Part shown: positions 44,380-53,117 of the stretch, piece after piece
How the letters are laid out: each line of letters opens with the position of its first letter
Position numbering within the stretch: position 1 is the stretch's first letter
Assembly: GCF_013003985.1 (NCBI RefSeq)
Contig: NZ_CP053073.1
Coordinates: 3,100,001 to 3,164,000, forward strand
Direction: 5' to 3'
DNA length: 64,000 bases
From: Usitatibacter palustris
Lineage (GTDB): Bacteria; Pseudomonadota; Gammaproteobacteria; Burkholderiales; Usitatibacteraceae
Notes under the pieces: model-generated
Told to the model about the DNA's origin: nothing
The model's input: only the letters and a program-made list of their open reading frames with translations
Database searches by the model: none
Translations under genes and position numbers: made by a program

Positions 44380-44769
44380 GTGAGACGCACGTGGACGATC
44401 ATCGGTGTCGGCGATGTCGCTGGCAGCTTCGAGTGGTACCAGTCGTTGCTGGGCTTGCCGGAGTCCGCGCCCGCGCACGACTTCTTCGGCCAGATCGTCG
44501 ACACGGATGGAACGGTCCTGCTCTGCCTGCACGCGTGGGGCGAGCACGACCACCCGTCCCTCACGAGCCCCGATCGCGCCACCCCGGGCAACGGCCTCCT
44601 CCTGTTCTTCCGCGTCGATGATTTCGACAGCGCCCTCGCGAGGGCACGCGGCCTGGTCACGCGCTTCGAAGAGGAGCCCCACCTGAACCCGAGCACGGGA
44701 ACCGAGGAGTTCTCGCTGCGCGATCCCGATGGTTACTACGTCTCGATCAGTTCGCTGACCCCCCAGTGA
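44380..44769 (+). CDS. VOC-superfamily (glyoxalase/bleomycin-resistance fold) protein
   Basis: This 129-residue protein is one VOC domain. Its pattern is WTIIGVGDVAGSFEWYQSLL, then GTVLLCLHAWGEHDHPSLTS and a C-terminal DPDGYYVSIS strand with conserved metal or ligand residues. It may bind or modify a small molecule; catalysis cannot be confirmed. The GTG at 44380 is preceded by AAGGTGG; an ATG 144 bases upstream would add non-family sequence. The TGA overlaps the GTG of the next gene. Confidence 0.82.
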   Translation: MRRTWTIIGVGDVAGSFEWYQSLLGLPESAPAHDFFGQIVDTDGTVLLCLHAWGEHDHPSLTSPDRATPGNGLLLFFRVDDFDSALARARGLVTRFEEEPHLNPSTGTEEFSLRDPDGYYVSISSLTPQ

Positions 44770-45410
44770 CCGCCGACTCCCGCGCCTCCTCCCTTCTCGC
44801 CCGCGTCATCGAGAAGTACCGCCTCCTGGCTTCGTACCAGGACACGGGTGTCGTCCTCCAACCGCTGAGCCCCAGCGACGCGCCGATCGAAACCAAGTTC
44901 ACGACCCGCTTTCGACGCCCGCATTTTTTCCGCTTCGCCTTCTCGAGCCCGCATCCGTTCCCACCCCTCGCCCACCTGATCACGTCGCATTGCTGCGGAT
45001 TGGACGATGCGGGCGCGTACGCATGGATGAAGATCTACGAGGAACCGGCCACGCTGAAGCCGGTGAAGAACATCTCGATCGCGGTCGCCAGCGCGACGGG
45101 AATCTCCGGCGGGTCCGCGCACACCATCGGCGCGCTGCTCATGCCCGAGGTTGGCGGACTCGGTCTCGATCAACTCAAGGGAATCTCGTTCCTGGGCGAG
45201 GAGCGCTTCGAGGCCGCGAACTGCCTCGTGATCGCCGGCTCCGGCTGGGGCGCCGAGGTGAGCCTCTGGATCGACCGCGAATCGCTGATGATCCGCAAGG
45301 TGCGAACCAAGATCGGCGCGCATCCCCCGGCCGACGAAATCCGCAGGAACATCCAGATCGATGAGAGCATCCCCGACCGTGAATTCGAGCGTCCGAGTTC
45401 CGGTCACTGA
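44766..45410 (+). CDS. Hypothetical protein, DUF2092/LolA-like in outline
   Basis: No firm family is recognised. The 214-residue protein has a helical start (LLARVIEKYRLLASYQDTGV) and then many beta strands (ETKFTTRFRRPHFFRFAFSS, later EVSLWIDRESLMIRKVRTKI) in the order seen in LolA-like or DUF2092 envelope proteins. Unlike those, no signal peptide is visible from the GTG at 44766, so it is either cytoplasmic or starts elsewhere. The GTG overlaps the VOC gene stop (GTGA), which supports the start. Confidence 0.65.
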   Translation: MTADSRASSLLARVIEKYRLLASYQDTGVVLQPLSPSDAPIETKFTTRFRRPHFFRFAFSSPHPFPPLAHLITSHCCGLDDAGAYAWMKIYEEPATLKPVKNISIAVASATGISGGSAHTIGALLMPEVGGLGLDQLKGISFLGEERFEAANCLVIAGSGWGAEVSLWIDRESLMIRKVRTKIGAHPPADEIRRNIQIDESIPDREFERPSSGH

Positions 45411-45436
45411 CGACGTGGACGCAACAGGACGGGGCC

Positions 45437-45934
45437 ATGGAATCGCCTGACGACGAATGGGAACTCACGCCCGAAGTCGCGCACCCCAATGCGAAGCGCC
45501 TCCTGAAGGACGAGTTCTATTGGGACATCTGCGATGAGGATTCGCCGTTCGGAAACGACACGGGCGCGGATACCCTCGAGTTCTATCGGGAATGGATCGA
45601 GGAAAGCGACGACGACGAGGATTTTCTCCATCAACTCTTCGACGACTGGGAGGTCGACTGGGAACGTGCGGAGGCCATTCCCGACGCCGAATTGAGTGCG
45701 TGCCTCGAGGAAGAGCACTTCGATATCCTGACCTACGACGACGTCCTCATCGCGGTCGCGTTCGCGCAGCTCGTGCTCGAGGGAAACACGTCGAGGGATA
45801 TTGCCGCCCTGGCAATACGATCCCTGAAGCGCCAGGCGCTTCCCGAGGTCATCGAGTTTCGCGGCTGGTCTGATCCTGGCGAACGCAAGGAGCGCTGCGC
45901 CCGAATGCTCGAGGTCATGCAAAGTGCATCGTGA
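45437..45934 (+). CDS. Hypothetical acidic protein
   Basis: This 165-residue protein is strongly acidic (WIEESDDDEDFLHQLFDDWE). AHPNAKRLLKDEFYWDICDE and DSPFGNDTGADTLEFYREW resemble uncharacterised YfeS-like proteins, a weak similarity made from memory. A C-terminal helical segment follows. It sits in a run of small plus-strand genes and has AGGACGGGG ahead of the ATG. No function can be given. Confidence 0.7.
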   Translation: MESPDDEWELTPEVAHPNAKRLLKDEFYWDICDEDSPFGNDTGADTLEFYREWIEESDDDEDFLHQLFDDWEVDWERAEAIPDAELSACLEEEHFDILTYDDVLIAVAFAQLVLEGNTSRDIAALAIRSLKRQALPEVIEFRGWSDPGERKERCARMLEVMQSAS

Positions 45935-45955
45935 CCCGTCAGGCAGAATGGCGGC

Positions 45956-46357
45956 ATGCTGAAGACCTACCGAGGCAGCTGCCACTGCGGCACCGTCACC
46001 TTCGAGGCGGATCTCGACCTCACGCAGCCGACGTTCCGCTGCAATTGCTCCATCTGCCGCCGAACGCGCTTCTGGCCCGCCGTCGCGCGCGAGGACGGAT
46101 TTCGCCTGCTGACGGGTGAATCGGATCTCACCCAGTACCTCTTCCACAGCCGCAAGAACCTGCACTACTTCTGCCGGCACTGCGGCGTGCGCGCATTCGG
46201 CATCGGGACCCAGACGCCGATCGGAAAGATGTACGGCGTGAACCTCGGCTGCCTCGAAGGCATCAGCGAGGAAGAACTCTCCCGGTTGCCGATCACGTAC
46301 GTCGACGGACAAAACGACCGGTGGCCTGATGCGCCGCAATTCACCAGCCACCTCTAG
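45956..46357 (+). CDS. GFA (CENP-V/glutathione-dependent formaldehyde-activating) domain protein
   Basis: This 133-residue protein has the family's zinc-binding cysteines: Cys9 and Cys11 in SCHCGTV, Cys29, Cys31 and Cys34 in CNCSICRRTRFWP, and Cys-His-Cys in FCRHCGVRAFGIG. Family members include a formaldehyde-glutathione adduct catalyst, but most have unknown substrates. CAGAAT six bases before the ATG may be a leaderless promoter. It overlaps the following hydrolase gene by 29 bases. Confidence 0.88.
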   Translation: MLKTYRGSCHCGTVTFEADLDLTQPTFRCNCSICRRTRFWPAVAREDGFRLLTGESDLTQYLFHSRKNLHYFCRHCGVRAFGIGTQTPIGKMYGVNLGCLEGISEEELSRLPITYVDGQNDRWPDAPQFTSHL

Positions 46358-47198
46358 GTTCGCGCGGTTCCTCATCGCGGCCGCGGTCGCGATGTCCGGC
46401 CCGGCTCCCGCGGGCGAGGTCGCATCGCGCGACGGCGCTCGCATCGTCTACGACGTGCAAGGCGCGGGGCCTGCGCTGGTGTTCGTCCATGGTTGGACCT
46501 GCCGTCGCGACTACTGGTCGGGCCAGGTGCGCGATCTCGCGGTCGACCACCGCGTCGTGACGATCGACCTCGCGGGGCATGGCGAATCCGGGCGTGGCAG
46601 CCGCACCGACTGGGCGATGGAGGCGTTCGGCGCTGACGTCGTGGCGGTGGTGGAGCAGCTGGGCCTGGACCGCGTCGTCCTGGTGGGCCACTCGATGGGT
46701 GGACCGGTGATCCTCGAAGCCGCGCGCAAACTGAAAGGGCGCGTGGCCGGGCTGGTGCTCGTCGATACTTACAAGCAGCTCGACAAGCCGCGCACGCCCG
46801 AACAGGTCGCCGCGGCCGTGGCACCGTTCCGCGAGAACTTCCGCGAGCAGACGAAGGCGCGCGTGCGCACGATGTTCACGCCGGCAATGAACCGCGAGAC
46901 CGTCGAGATGGTAGCCAACCAGATGTCTTCCGCTTCTCCGGACATGGCGCTTCCCGCCATGCACGCCACGATCAGCTACGAAGCGCAGGCGGCCGCTACG
47001 CTCCGGGAGCTCAACGTGCCCGTGCATGCGATCAACGCCGGCTCGCCGCCCACGGATGTCGCGTCCCTGCAACGCAACGGGGTGAAGGTCGTGATGATTC
47101 CGGATACCGGACACTTCCCGATGCTGGAGAAGCCCGAGGCCTTCAACCGCGCCTTGCGTGAAGCGGTCGCCGACCTTTCGCGCCTGAAACGGGAGTGA
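46329..47198 (+). CDS. Secreted alpha/beta hydrolase
   Basis: This 289-residue protein has an N-terminal signal (ARFLIAAAVAMSGPAPAGEV). The hydrolase core shows VFVHGWTCRRDYWSGQV (52-68), the nucleophile elbow GHSMGG with Ser122, and the C-terminal His in IPDTGHFPMLEKPEAFN. A cap domain is helical (about 155-215). The substrate is unknown. The ATG at 46329 begins inside the preceding GFA gene; a later start would remove part of the signal peptide. Confidence 0.88.
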   Translation: MRRNSPATSRFARFLIAAAVAMSGPAPAGEVASRDGARIVYDVQGAGPALVFVHGWTCRRDYWSGQVRDLAVDHRVVTIDLAGHGESGRGSRTDWAMEAFGADVVAVVEQLGLDRVVLVGHSMGGPVILEAARKLKGRVAGLVLVDTYKQLDKPRTPEQVAAAVAPFRENFREQTKARVRTMFTPAMNRETVEMVANQMSSASPDMALPAMHATISYEAQAAATLRELNVPVHAINAGSPPTDVASLQRNGVKVVMIPDTGHFPMLEKPEAFNRALREAVADLSRLKRE

Positions 47199-47200
47199 AC

Positions 47201-47788
47201 ATGAAGAAAGTCCTGAACGTGGGCGGCAACACCAAGGCCATCGCCCTGCCCCCCCAGTACGCCGAATTCGAGCACCTGCTGCTCGATATCGATCCCAGGG
47301 GTTCGCCGGATGTCGTGTGCGATGCCCGCGAGCTCGCAACCCTGGGCGTCGGCCAGTTCGACGCCGTCTATTGCTCACACAACCTGGAGCACTACTACCG
47401 GCATGACGTTCGGCGCGTTCTTGCCGGGTTCCTGCATGTCCTCAAGGACGGCGGCTTCGCGGATATCCGGGTGCCCGACATCCTCGACGTCATGCGAGCC
47501 ACCGTGGAGAGAGGCCTGGACATCGATGACGTGCTCTACGTATCAACGGCCGGCCCGATCATGGTCCTGGACGTGCTGTACGGTTTCCACGCGGAAATCG
47601 AGCAAAGTGGCCAGGATTTTTTCGCCCACAAGACCGGCTTTTCACAGAAATCCCTGCTGACGGCCGTGCGAAACGCCGGTTTCTCGAGGACCTATTCCAT
47701 GGTGGGAAACCTCGAAGTCAGGGTCCTGGCATTCAAGGGGACGCCCGACCCAGCAGCACGCGCACTATTTTCTCTCCCCAACGACTGA
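47201..47788 (+). CDS. Class I SAM-dependent methyltransferase-like protein
   Basis: This 195-residue protein has a short Rossmann-like start, KKVLNVGGNTKAIALPPQYA, then LLLDIDPRGSPDVVCDAREL and FDAVYCSHNLEHYYRHDVRR, the type-11 methyltransferase pattern with the acidic residue that binds SAM ribose (DID) and the HNLEH block. It is short and the glycine loop is reduced to GGN, so activity is uncertain. The ATG at 47201 has GGGAG upstream; a GTG six bases earlier is possible. Confidence 0.8.
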   Translation: MKKVLNVGGNTKAIALPPQYAEFEHLLLDIDPRGSPDVVCDARELATLGVGQFDAVYCSHNLEHYYRHDVRRVLAGFLHVLKDGGFADIRVPDILDVMRATVERGLDIDDVLYVSTAGPIMVLDVLYGFHAEIEQSGQDFFAHKTGFSQKSLLTAVRNAGFSRTYSMVGNLEVRVLAFKGTPDPAARALFSLPND

Positions 47789-47834
47789 AGGGATCCCATG
47801 CAGCGAGTGGGAACTTTTCGTCGCTGCGGCGGCA

Positions 47835-50066
47835 ATGCTGCATGACCGTTCCCCACAAGAACATCCCGAGCGCACCGATTTGTCCCGACTGATTCCTGCT
47901 TTCCTCTGTGCCGCGAGCCTCACCGCCGTTGCCCAGCAGACTCCCGCCCCCGCCACCCCGACGCCCCCGCAGCCCCGCAAGGAAGAGCCGCAGAAGCTCG
48001 AGAAGATCGAGGTGCAGGCCGATGGCCTCGCCGAGCGGCGCGAGTCCACCGCTTCCAAGATCATCGTCAACAGCGAAGAGATCCAGAAGTACGGCGACAC
48101 CAACCTGCTCGAGGTGCTCAAGCGCCTGCCGGGCGTGACGGTCGATTCCGGGCCGGGCGGGCGCGGCGGCGCGGTGCGCATGCGCGGGCTCGGCAGCGGC
48201 TATACGCAGATCCTCGTGAACGGCGAGCGCATGCCGCCGGGCTTCACGCTCGACAGCATCGCGCCCGACCTCATCGAGCGCATCGAGATCATCCGGGGGG
48301 CCAGCGCGGAGTACAGCGCGCAGGCAATGGCGGGCACGATCAACGTCGTGCTCAAGCGCGCACTGTCCACCCAGCGCAAGGAACTCAAGCTCAACGTTTC
48401 GCTCGAGAATGACAAGCCGAACGTCAACGTCTCGGGACAATGGGCTGACAAGTCCGGGAGCCTTTCGTGGACGCTGCCGTTCAACGCCACGCGCTTCTCG
48501 TTCACGGGCGAAGGCTCTAGCGAACAACGCGTCTACGATCCCGACTGGGACCTTACGCAGTTCTTCCTGAGCCGCCGGTTGAGCGAAGGCTTCGGCGGCA
48601 ACGTGAACATCGCGCCGCGCCTGTCGTGGAACCTCGGGACCAACAACACGCTGAACGTCGATGCGTTCGCGTTGTTCAATCCGTTCCGCGGCCACTTCAT
48701 CGAGGACAACACGCCCGTGTCGGGTCCGCCGCCGCAGTACGTCTCGACCGACCTGCGGGTCGCGAACACGAACCGAACGGCGCGCGCCAACGCCCAGTGG
48801 GTGCGGCGCTTCACCGATGGCAGCCGCATCGACGCGAAGGTCGGCGGCACGATCTTCGATTTCAACTCGGACTCGACCTTCGCGGGCAACGACCTCGCCG
48901 GCATCACGACCCTCGAGCGCACGGTCGACAGCACGATCCGCGACGGCGGCCTCACCACCATCGGCAAGTATTCATTCCCCGTCACGAAGGGCCACGCCAT
49001 GGTGACGGGCTGGGACGGCGGGTGGAACGAGCGCGAGGACACGCGCCTGCAGCAGGACCTCAATCCCGTCACCGGCGTCGCGACGCGTCTGGACGAAGCG
49101 TTCGACACGAGCATCCGGCGCTTCGCGCTCTTCGGCCAGGACGAGTGGGACGTCACCGATCGACTTGCGGTCTACCTCGGCCTGCGCTGGGAAGGCATCG
49201 AGACGAAAAGCGCGGGCAACACCTACGACGAGATCCGCAACCGTTCGAGCGTGTGGAGCCCCATCGTCAACGTGTTGTGGAAGCTGCCGAACACGACGAA
49301 GGACCAGGTGCGCGCAGGCCTGTCGCGCACGTACCGGCCGCCGCAGATCCAGGAGCTGGTGCCGCGCCGCTTCTTCGCGCCGAACAACTCGCCCACCACG
49401 CCCGACTTCATCGGCAATCCCGACCTCAAGCCCGAGCTCGCGTGGGGCCTCGACGCGGCGTACGAGCACTACCCCGATGCCGGCGGCAACATGAGCATCT
49501 CCGCGTACTACCGGATCATCGATGACGTGATCCAGCGCGAAGTCGTGTTCGAAGACGGCCTCTACATCTCGCGCCCGGGCAACGTCGGCAGCGCCGTGGT
49601 GCGCGGGCTCGAATTCGACGCGAAGGGCAAGCTGAAGCAGATCTGGGCCGACGGTCCGGACGTCGACCTGCGCGGCAACTTCGCGATCAACCGCTCGAAG
49701 GTGGATACGCTGCCCGGCCCGAACAATCGCCTCGATTCGCAGGTGCCGTGGAACGGGACTGTCGCGTTCGACTACAAGGTTCCCACCACGCCGCTCACGG
49801 TGGGTTCGAGCTTCACCGCACGGGCAGGCGGCACGGTGCGCACTTCGCTCGCGCAAACCCTCTATCGCAGCGTGACGCGGCAGCTCGAGGCCTATGGCCT
49901 GTGGCGCTTCTCGCCCACTTACCAGCTTCGCTTCACGGTGCAGGACATCCTCGCGCAGGATGCGCTCACTGTGAACTCGTTCACCGACGCGACCGGCACC
50001 GTGGAGCGCACCACGCTCGACTCGCGCTTCCGGCGCTTCTCCTTCCTCTGGGAGATGAAGCTCTGA
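47835..50066 (+). CDS. TonB-dependent outer-membrane receptor
   Basis: This 743-residue protein has a weak signal segment (RLIPAFLCAASLTAVAQQ), a proline-rich stretch, the plug domain from about 55 (LLEVLKRLPGVTVDSGPGGR, then RMRGLGSGYTQILVNGERMP) and a 22-strand barrel up to the C-terminal aromatic FSFLWEMKL. YRPPQIQELVPRR and NPDLKPELAWGLDAAYEHY are typical barrel blocks. It may import an iron chelate, vitamin or oligosaccharide; ligand unknown. The start is uncertain: the ATG at 47835 gives a long N-region, and TTG at 47880 is an alternative. An energy-coupling TonB-type gene is not adjacent. Confidence 0.9.
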   Translation: MLHDRSPQEHPERTDLSRLIPAFLCAASLTAVAQQTPAPATPTPPQPRKEEPQKLEKIEVQADGLAERRESTASKIIVNSEEIQKYGDTNLLEVLKRLPGVTVDSGPGGRGGAVRMRGLGSGYTQILVNGERMPPGFTLDSIAPDLIERIEIIRGASAEYSAQAMAGTINVVLKRALSTQRKELKLNVSLENDKPNVNVSGQWADKSGSLSWTLPFNATRFSFTGEGSSEQRVYDPDWDLTQFFLSRRLSEGFGGNVNIAPRLSWNLGTNNTLNVDAFALFNPFRGHFIEDNTPVSGPPPQYVSTDLRVANTNRTARANAQWVRRFTDGSRIDAKVGGTIFDFNSDSTFAGNDLAGITTLERTVDSTIRDGGLTTIGKYSFPVTKGHAMVTGWDGGWNEREDTRLQQDLNPVTGVATRLDEAFDTSIRRFALFGQDEWDVTDRLAVYLGLRWEGIETKSAGNTYDEIRNRSSVWSPIVNVLWKLPNTTKDQVRAGLSRTYRPPQIQELVPRRFFAPNNSPTTPDFIGNPDLKPELAWGLDAAYEHYPDAGGNMSISAYYRIIDDVIQREVVFEDGLYISRPGNVGSAVVRGLEFDAKGKLKQIWADGPDVDLRGNFAINRSKVDTLPGPNNRLDSQVPWNGTVAFDYKVPTTPLTVGSSFTARAGGTVRTSLAQTLYRSVTRQLEAYGLWRFSPTYQLRFTVQDILAQDALTVNSFTDATGTVERTTLDSRFRRFSFLWEMKL

Positions 50067-50092
50067 GGCGGGGTGGCCGGTAAGCTGGGCGC

Positions 50093-50833
50093 ATGCGCCG
50101 ATTCGCCGCGACTGCCCTGCTCTTCATCCTGCTCGCATCCGCACTGCAAGGATGCCTCCTCACCCGCGTGCTCGAAACGAGAGGGCAGCTGTGTGACGAC
50201 CAGCCTTCCCGGATCGTCGTTGCCCGAGCGCCGGGAAAAGGCCTGCGAGTCGTGTTCGAGAAACCCACGCTCACGGACCGCGACGTGATCTGGATCGTGG
50301 GGTATGAACCCACGCAAGTCACCGGCACGGGCGCGGTTCGCCAGTTCACCTACGAGGCGCTCCCGCTTCACCGGCCGCTCGATCGCTCGGCCGGGCTCGT
50401 CGCGGAACTTTCCTTCGAGCGCCTCGACGGCGAGTACCGGCTCGCAGAAGTGGCGATTCCCGAGAAATTCAGCGCCGTCCTGTCGCCCGCATTGCTCGAG
50501 GACGTCGTCAGGGTCGCGTGCAAGGCGCAGATCGGCATCGTCCCGCCCACCACGTCGTTCGACCTCGCCTCCCTCGACAGGTCGACATTGCCAACCCGCG
50601 ACGACCTGACGCGGCTCCTGGGACCTCCACCCGCCTCGATGGGCGCCTCCGACGAGGTTTCGTACCAGTACTGCCTCGCACCCTGCGACGCGAGTTCCGC
50701 CATGGCGGCAAACGTGAAGGTCTCGTTCGGCAACCGTGGGGAGATGCAGCGGGTGGACGCGAGCTACTTTCGATACTTCGTTGCCATCGACCTGGTTTCG
50801 TCCCGGGCGACCGCTCGTGTCGAACTCCGCTAG
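50093..50833 (+). CDS. Hypothetical lipoprotein
   Basis: This 246-residue protein begins with a lipoprotein signal whose lipobox is ALQGC (Cys21). The mature domain has alternating strands and a helix (about 125-150) and two cysteines in YQYCLAPCDASS that may pair. I do not recognise a family. TAAGCT five bases ahead of the ATG may be a leaderless promoter. It follows the receptor gene by 26 bases and precedes another lipoprotein. Confidence 0.75.
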   Translation: MRRFAATALLFILLASALQGCLLTRVLETRGQLCDDQPSRIVVARAPGKGLRVVFEKPTLTDRDVIWIVGYEPTQVTGTGAVRQFTYEALPLHRPLDRSAGLVAELSFERLDGEYRLAEVAIPEKFSAVLSPALLEDVVRVACKAQIGIVPPTTSFDLASLDRSTLPTRDDLTRLLGPPPASMGASDEVSYQYCLAPCDASSAMAANVKVSFGNRGEMQRVDASYFRYFVAIDLVSSRATARVELR

Positions 50834-50867
50834 CCAATCCGGGCTCGCCGGGTAAACTGGAGTCGCC

Positions 50868-51248
50868 ATGGATACCCACACCGAAGTGAAATCGATCGTG
50901 ACCGCGGCATGCTTCGGCTTGCTGCTGGCGAGCGCGGGTTGTGCCTCGATCGTCGATGACTTCAGCGGCCGAACAGAGGCGTGCAGGATCCTCGCGACAG
51001 GCGAGCCGGGCACAGGGACCATCGTTCGCCTGATCGACACGGGCGCGACCATCAACAACGATCCGGTCGTCGAGTTCGTGGTGCGCGTCGTGCCGGCCAA
51101 TGGCACGCCCTTCGAGGGACGGGCCAAGTCGCTGGTCTCGCGTCTGGATGTTCCGGCGGTGCAACCGGGACGCGTTCTTCCGGTGAAATACGACCCACGG
51201 GATCCGGCGCGAGTGGCCTTCGATCTCGGGAGCTGCCCCGCCAAGTAA
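50868..51248 (+). CDS. Hypothetical small lipoprotein
   Basis: This 126-residue protein has a lipoprotein signal with lipobox ASAGC (Cys25). The mature part, about 100 residues, holds beta-rich sequence (TGTIVRLIDTGATINNDPVV, VLPVKYDPRDPARVAF) resembling the small beta-barrel of DUF3592-like proteins, which is a weak match. It ends with a cysteine three residues from the end. TAAACT nine bases before the ATG suggests a very short leader. The next gene, hyi, starts ten bases after the stop. Confidence 0.7.
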   Translation: MDTHTEVKSIVTAACFGLLLASAGCASIVDDFSGRTEACRILATGEPGTGTIVRLIDTGATINNDPVVEFVVRVVPANGTPFEGRAKSLVSRLDVPAVQPGRVLPVKYDPRDPARVAFDLGSCPAK

Positions 51249-51258
51249 GGGTTTCCGA

Positions 51259-52026
51259 GTGCCGCGATTTGCCGCGAACCTGGGCTTTCTTTTCACCGAG
51301 CACGATTTCCTCGAGCGCTTCGGCGCCGCACGGCGCGCCGGATTCGCGGCCGTCGAGTTCGCGTCACCCTACGATCACCCGGCGCAGCGCGTCGCCGAGC
51401 GGCTCGAAGAGCACGGCCTCGCGTGCGCGCTTTTCAACCTGCCGATGGGCGATCGCGCGAAGGGGGACTTCGGCCTCGCGTGCCGGCCCGAGCGCATCGC
51501 GGAGTTCCGGTCAGGTGTCGCGCGCGCCATCGAGTACGCGCTCGCCCTTCGCTGCCCGCGCATGAACTGTGTCGCAGGCAAGCAGCTCCCCGGCGAGGAT
51601 GCGGCCGTGCTGCGAGCGACGCTCATCGACAACATCACCTACGCCGCGACCGAGCTCGCGCGCGCGGAGCTCGAGCTCGTCGTCGAACCGATCAACTCGA
51701 TCGACGCACCCGGCTTCTTCCTCACGCGCTGCAGCGAAGGTGCCGCGCTGATCGCCGAAGTGAACGCGCCCAACCTCGCGCTGCAATGCGACCTCTATCA
51801 CGTCGCGATGATGCGCGATGACCCTGCGGCCACACTCGACAGCCTGAAGTCCGTCATCCGCCACGTGCAGTTCGCCGATGCGCCGGGGCGCAACGAACCC
51901 GGGTGCGGCCGCCTCGATTTCGCCGCCCTCTTCGCGCAGCTCGATCGGCTCGGCTACGCGGGCTGGACCTCCGCGGAATACCGTCCGTCGAAACGCACCG
52001 AGGACACGCTGGTCTGGATGAAATAG
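51259..52026 (+). CDS. hyi: Hydroxypyruvate isomerase
   Basis: This 255-residue TIM-barrel enzyme interconverts hydroxypyruvate and tartronate semialdehyde. It shows MPRFAANLGFLFTEHDFLER at the start, GFAAVEFASPYDHPAQRVAE, and the conserved ends of later strands with VEPINSIDAPGFFL, QCDLYHVAMM and HVQFADAPGRNEPG, which hold the metal ligands Glu, Asp and His of the family. It fits with the tartronate-semialdehyde-reductase-like and hydroxypyruvate-reductase-like genes at 26.5-28.4 kb, although those are 24 kb away. GTG is the start. Confidence 0.92.
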   Translation: MPRFAANLGFLFTEHDFLERFGAARRAGFAAVEFASPYDHPAQRVAERLEEHGLACALFNLPMGDRAKGDFGLACRPERIAEFRSGVARAIEYALALRCPRMNCVAGKQLPGEDAAVLRATLIDNITYAATELARAELELVVEPINSIDAPGFFLTRCSEGAALIAEVNAPNLALQCDLYHVAMMRDDPAATLDSLKSVIRHVQFADAPGRNEPGCGRLDFAALFAQLDRLGYAGWTSAEYRPSKRTEDTLVWMK

Positions 52027-52073
52027 AGGTAGCATCAAAGCGCCACCCGGCGTTCCTCCTGAAGGAGGCGGTC

Positions 52074-53093
52074 ATGAAACTTCCCGCCCTGTTCCTGTGC
52101 ATCGGTGTCGCGTTGCCCGCCTTCGGCGCTGTCAGCCAGGCGCCCGCGGACAAGCCCAAGGAGGAAGACGCCGCCTACCAGACGCTGATCTCGGCCGCGA
52201 ACGCCGTCGTCGCGGTCAAGATGAAGGCGCTCGCCAATGCGCGGTCGGCGGAAACCCTCGGCAATGAGCGGCTTGGCAGCGGCGTCCTGATCGCGCCCAG
52301 CGGACTGGTGCTCACGATTGGCTACCTCATCCTCGAGGCCGACCAGGTCGACGTGACCACGGTCGGCGGCCGCACCATTCCCGCGACGGTGGTCGCCTAC
52401 GACCACGCGACCGGCTTCGGATTGCTGCGTCCCATCGGCCCGCTCGACGTGAAGCCCGTGCGCCTGGGCAACTCGGGCAAGGTCGACGCCCTCGATCGCA
52501 TGATGGTCGCCACCGGCAGCGGCGAGCTGGGCGTGTCGGTCACCACGGTGGTTTCCAAGCGCACGTTCGCGGGCTACTGGGAATACCTGATCGACGACGC
52601 GCTGTTCACCTCGCCGCCGCGTCTCGACCACAGCGGCGCGGCGCTCATCAACAAGGACGGCGAGCTCGTGGGCATCGGCTCGCTGTTCGTCATGGACGCG
52701 CAAACGCCGGGCGAACGGCTGCCCGGCAACATGTTCGTGCCGGTGGATCTCCTCAAACCGATCATCGACGAGATGATCGAGACCGGGCGGCAGAAGGCGG
52801 GCGTGCGGCCGTGGCTCGGCATCAACTCGCTCGAGGAGGACGGCCGCATCAAGGTGCTGCGCGTCACCTCCGATGGTCCCGCGGAGAAAGCGGGCATCAA
52901 GCCCGGCGACATCATCCTCACGGTGGGTGGCCAGAAGGTCGAGAAGCTCGATGATTTCTACAAGAAGCTCTGGTCGAGCGGCAAGCCGGGCGTCGAAGTC
53001 GCGCTGAAGATCCTCCAGGGGGCGGAAGTCCGCGATCTGAAGATCCGTTCCATCGATCGCCTCGAGTTCGTTAGAAAGAAGCCGACGATCTGA
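52074..53093 (+). CDS. HtrA/S1C-like protein with degenerate catalytic triad and PDZ domain
   Basis: This 339-residue exported protein has a signal peptide (1-19), a trypsin-like S1C domain (about 35-225) and a PDZ domain (about 245-325, with SDGPAEKAGIKPGDIILTVG). The Ser is kept (Ser187 in PRLDHSGAAL), but the expected His position is Tyr84 in VLTIGYLIL, and the expected Asp is Gly114 in DHATGFGLLR. The protein should therefore not be a normal serine protease; it may be a chaperone, scaffold or use another mechanism. GGAGG before the ATG fixes the start. It is between hyi and an MFS permease. Confidence 0.9.
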   Translation: MKLPALFLCIGVALPAFGAVSQAPADKPKEEDAAYQTLISAANAVVAVKMKALANARSAETLGNERLGSGVLIAPSGLVLTIGYLILEADQVDVTTVGGRTIPATVVAYDHATGFGLLRPIGPLDVKPVRLGNSGKVDALDRMMVATGSGELGVSVTTVVSKRTFAGYWEYLIDDALFTSPPRLDHSGAALINKDGELVGIGSLFVMDAQTPGERLPGNMFVPVDLLKPIIDEMIETGRQKAGVRPWLGINSLEEDGRIKVLRVTSDGPAEKAGIKPGDIILTVGGQKVEKLDDFYKKLWSSGKPGVEVALKILQGAEVRDLKIRSIDRLEFVRKKPTI

Positions 53094-53104
53094 CGATCGT
53101 CGGC

Positions 53105-53110
53105 TAGCAT
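53105..53110 (+). promoter_or_regulatory. Leaderless-type -10 of the MFS gene
   Basis: TAGCAT is followed by TGGGGCC and the TTG start at 53118, seven bases of spacing. No ribosome site is evident. Confidence 0.4.
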
Positions 53111-53117
53111 TGGGGCC

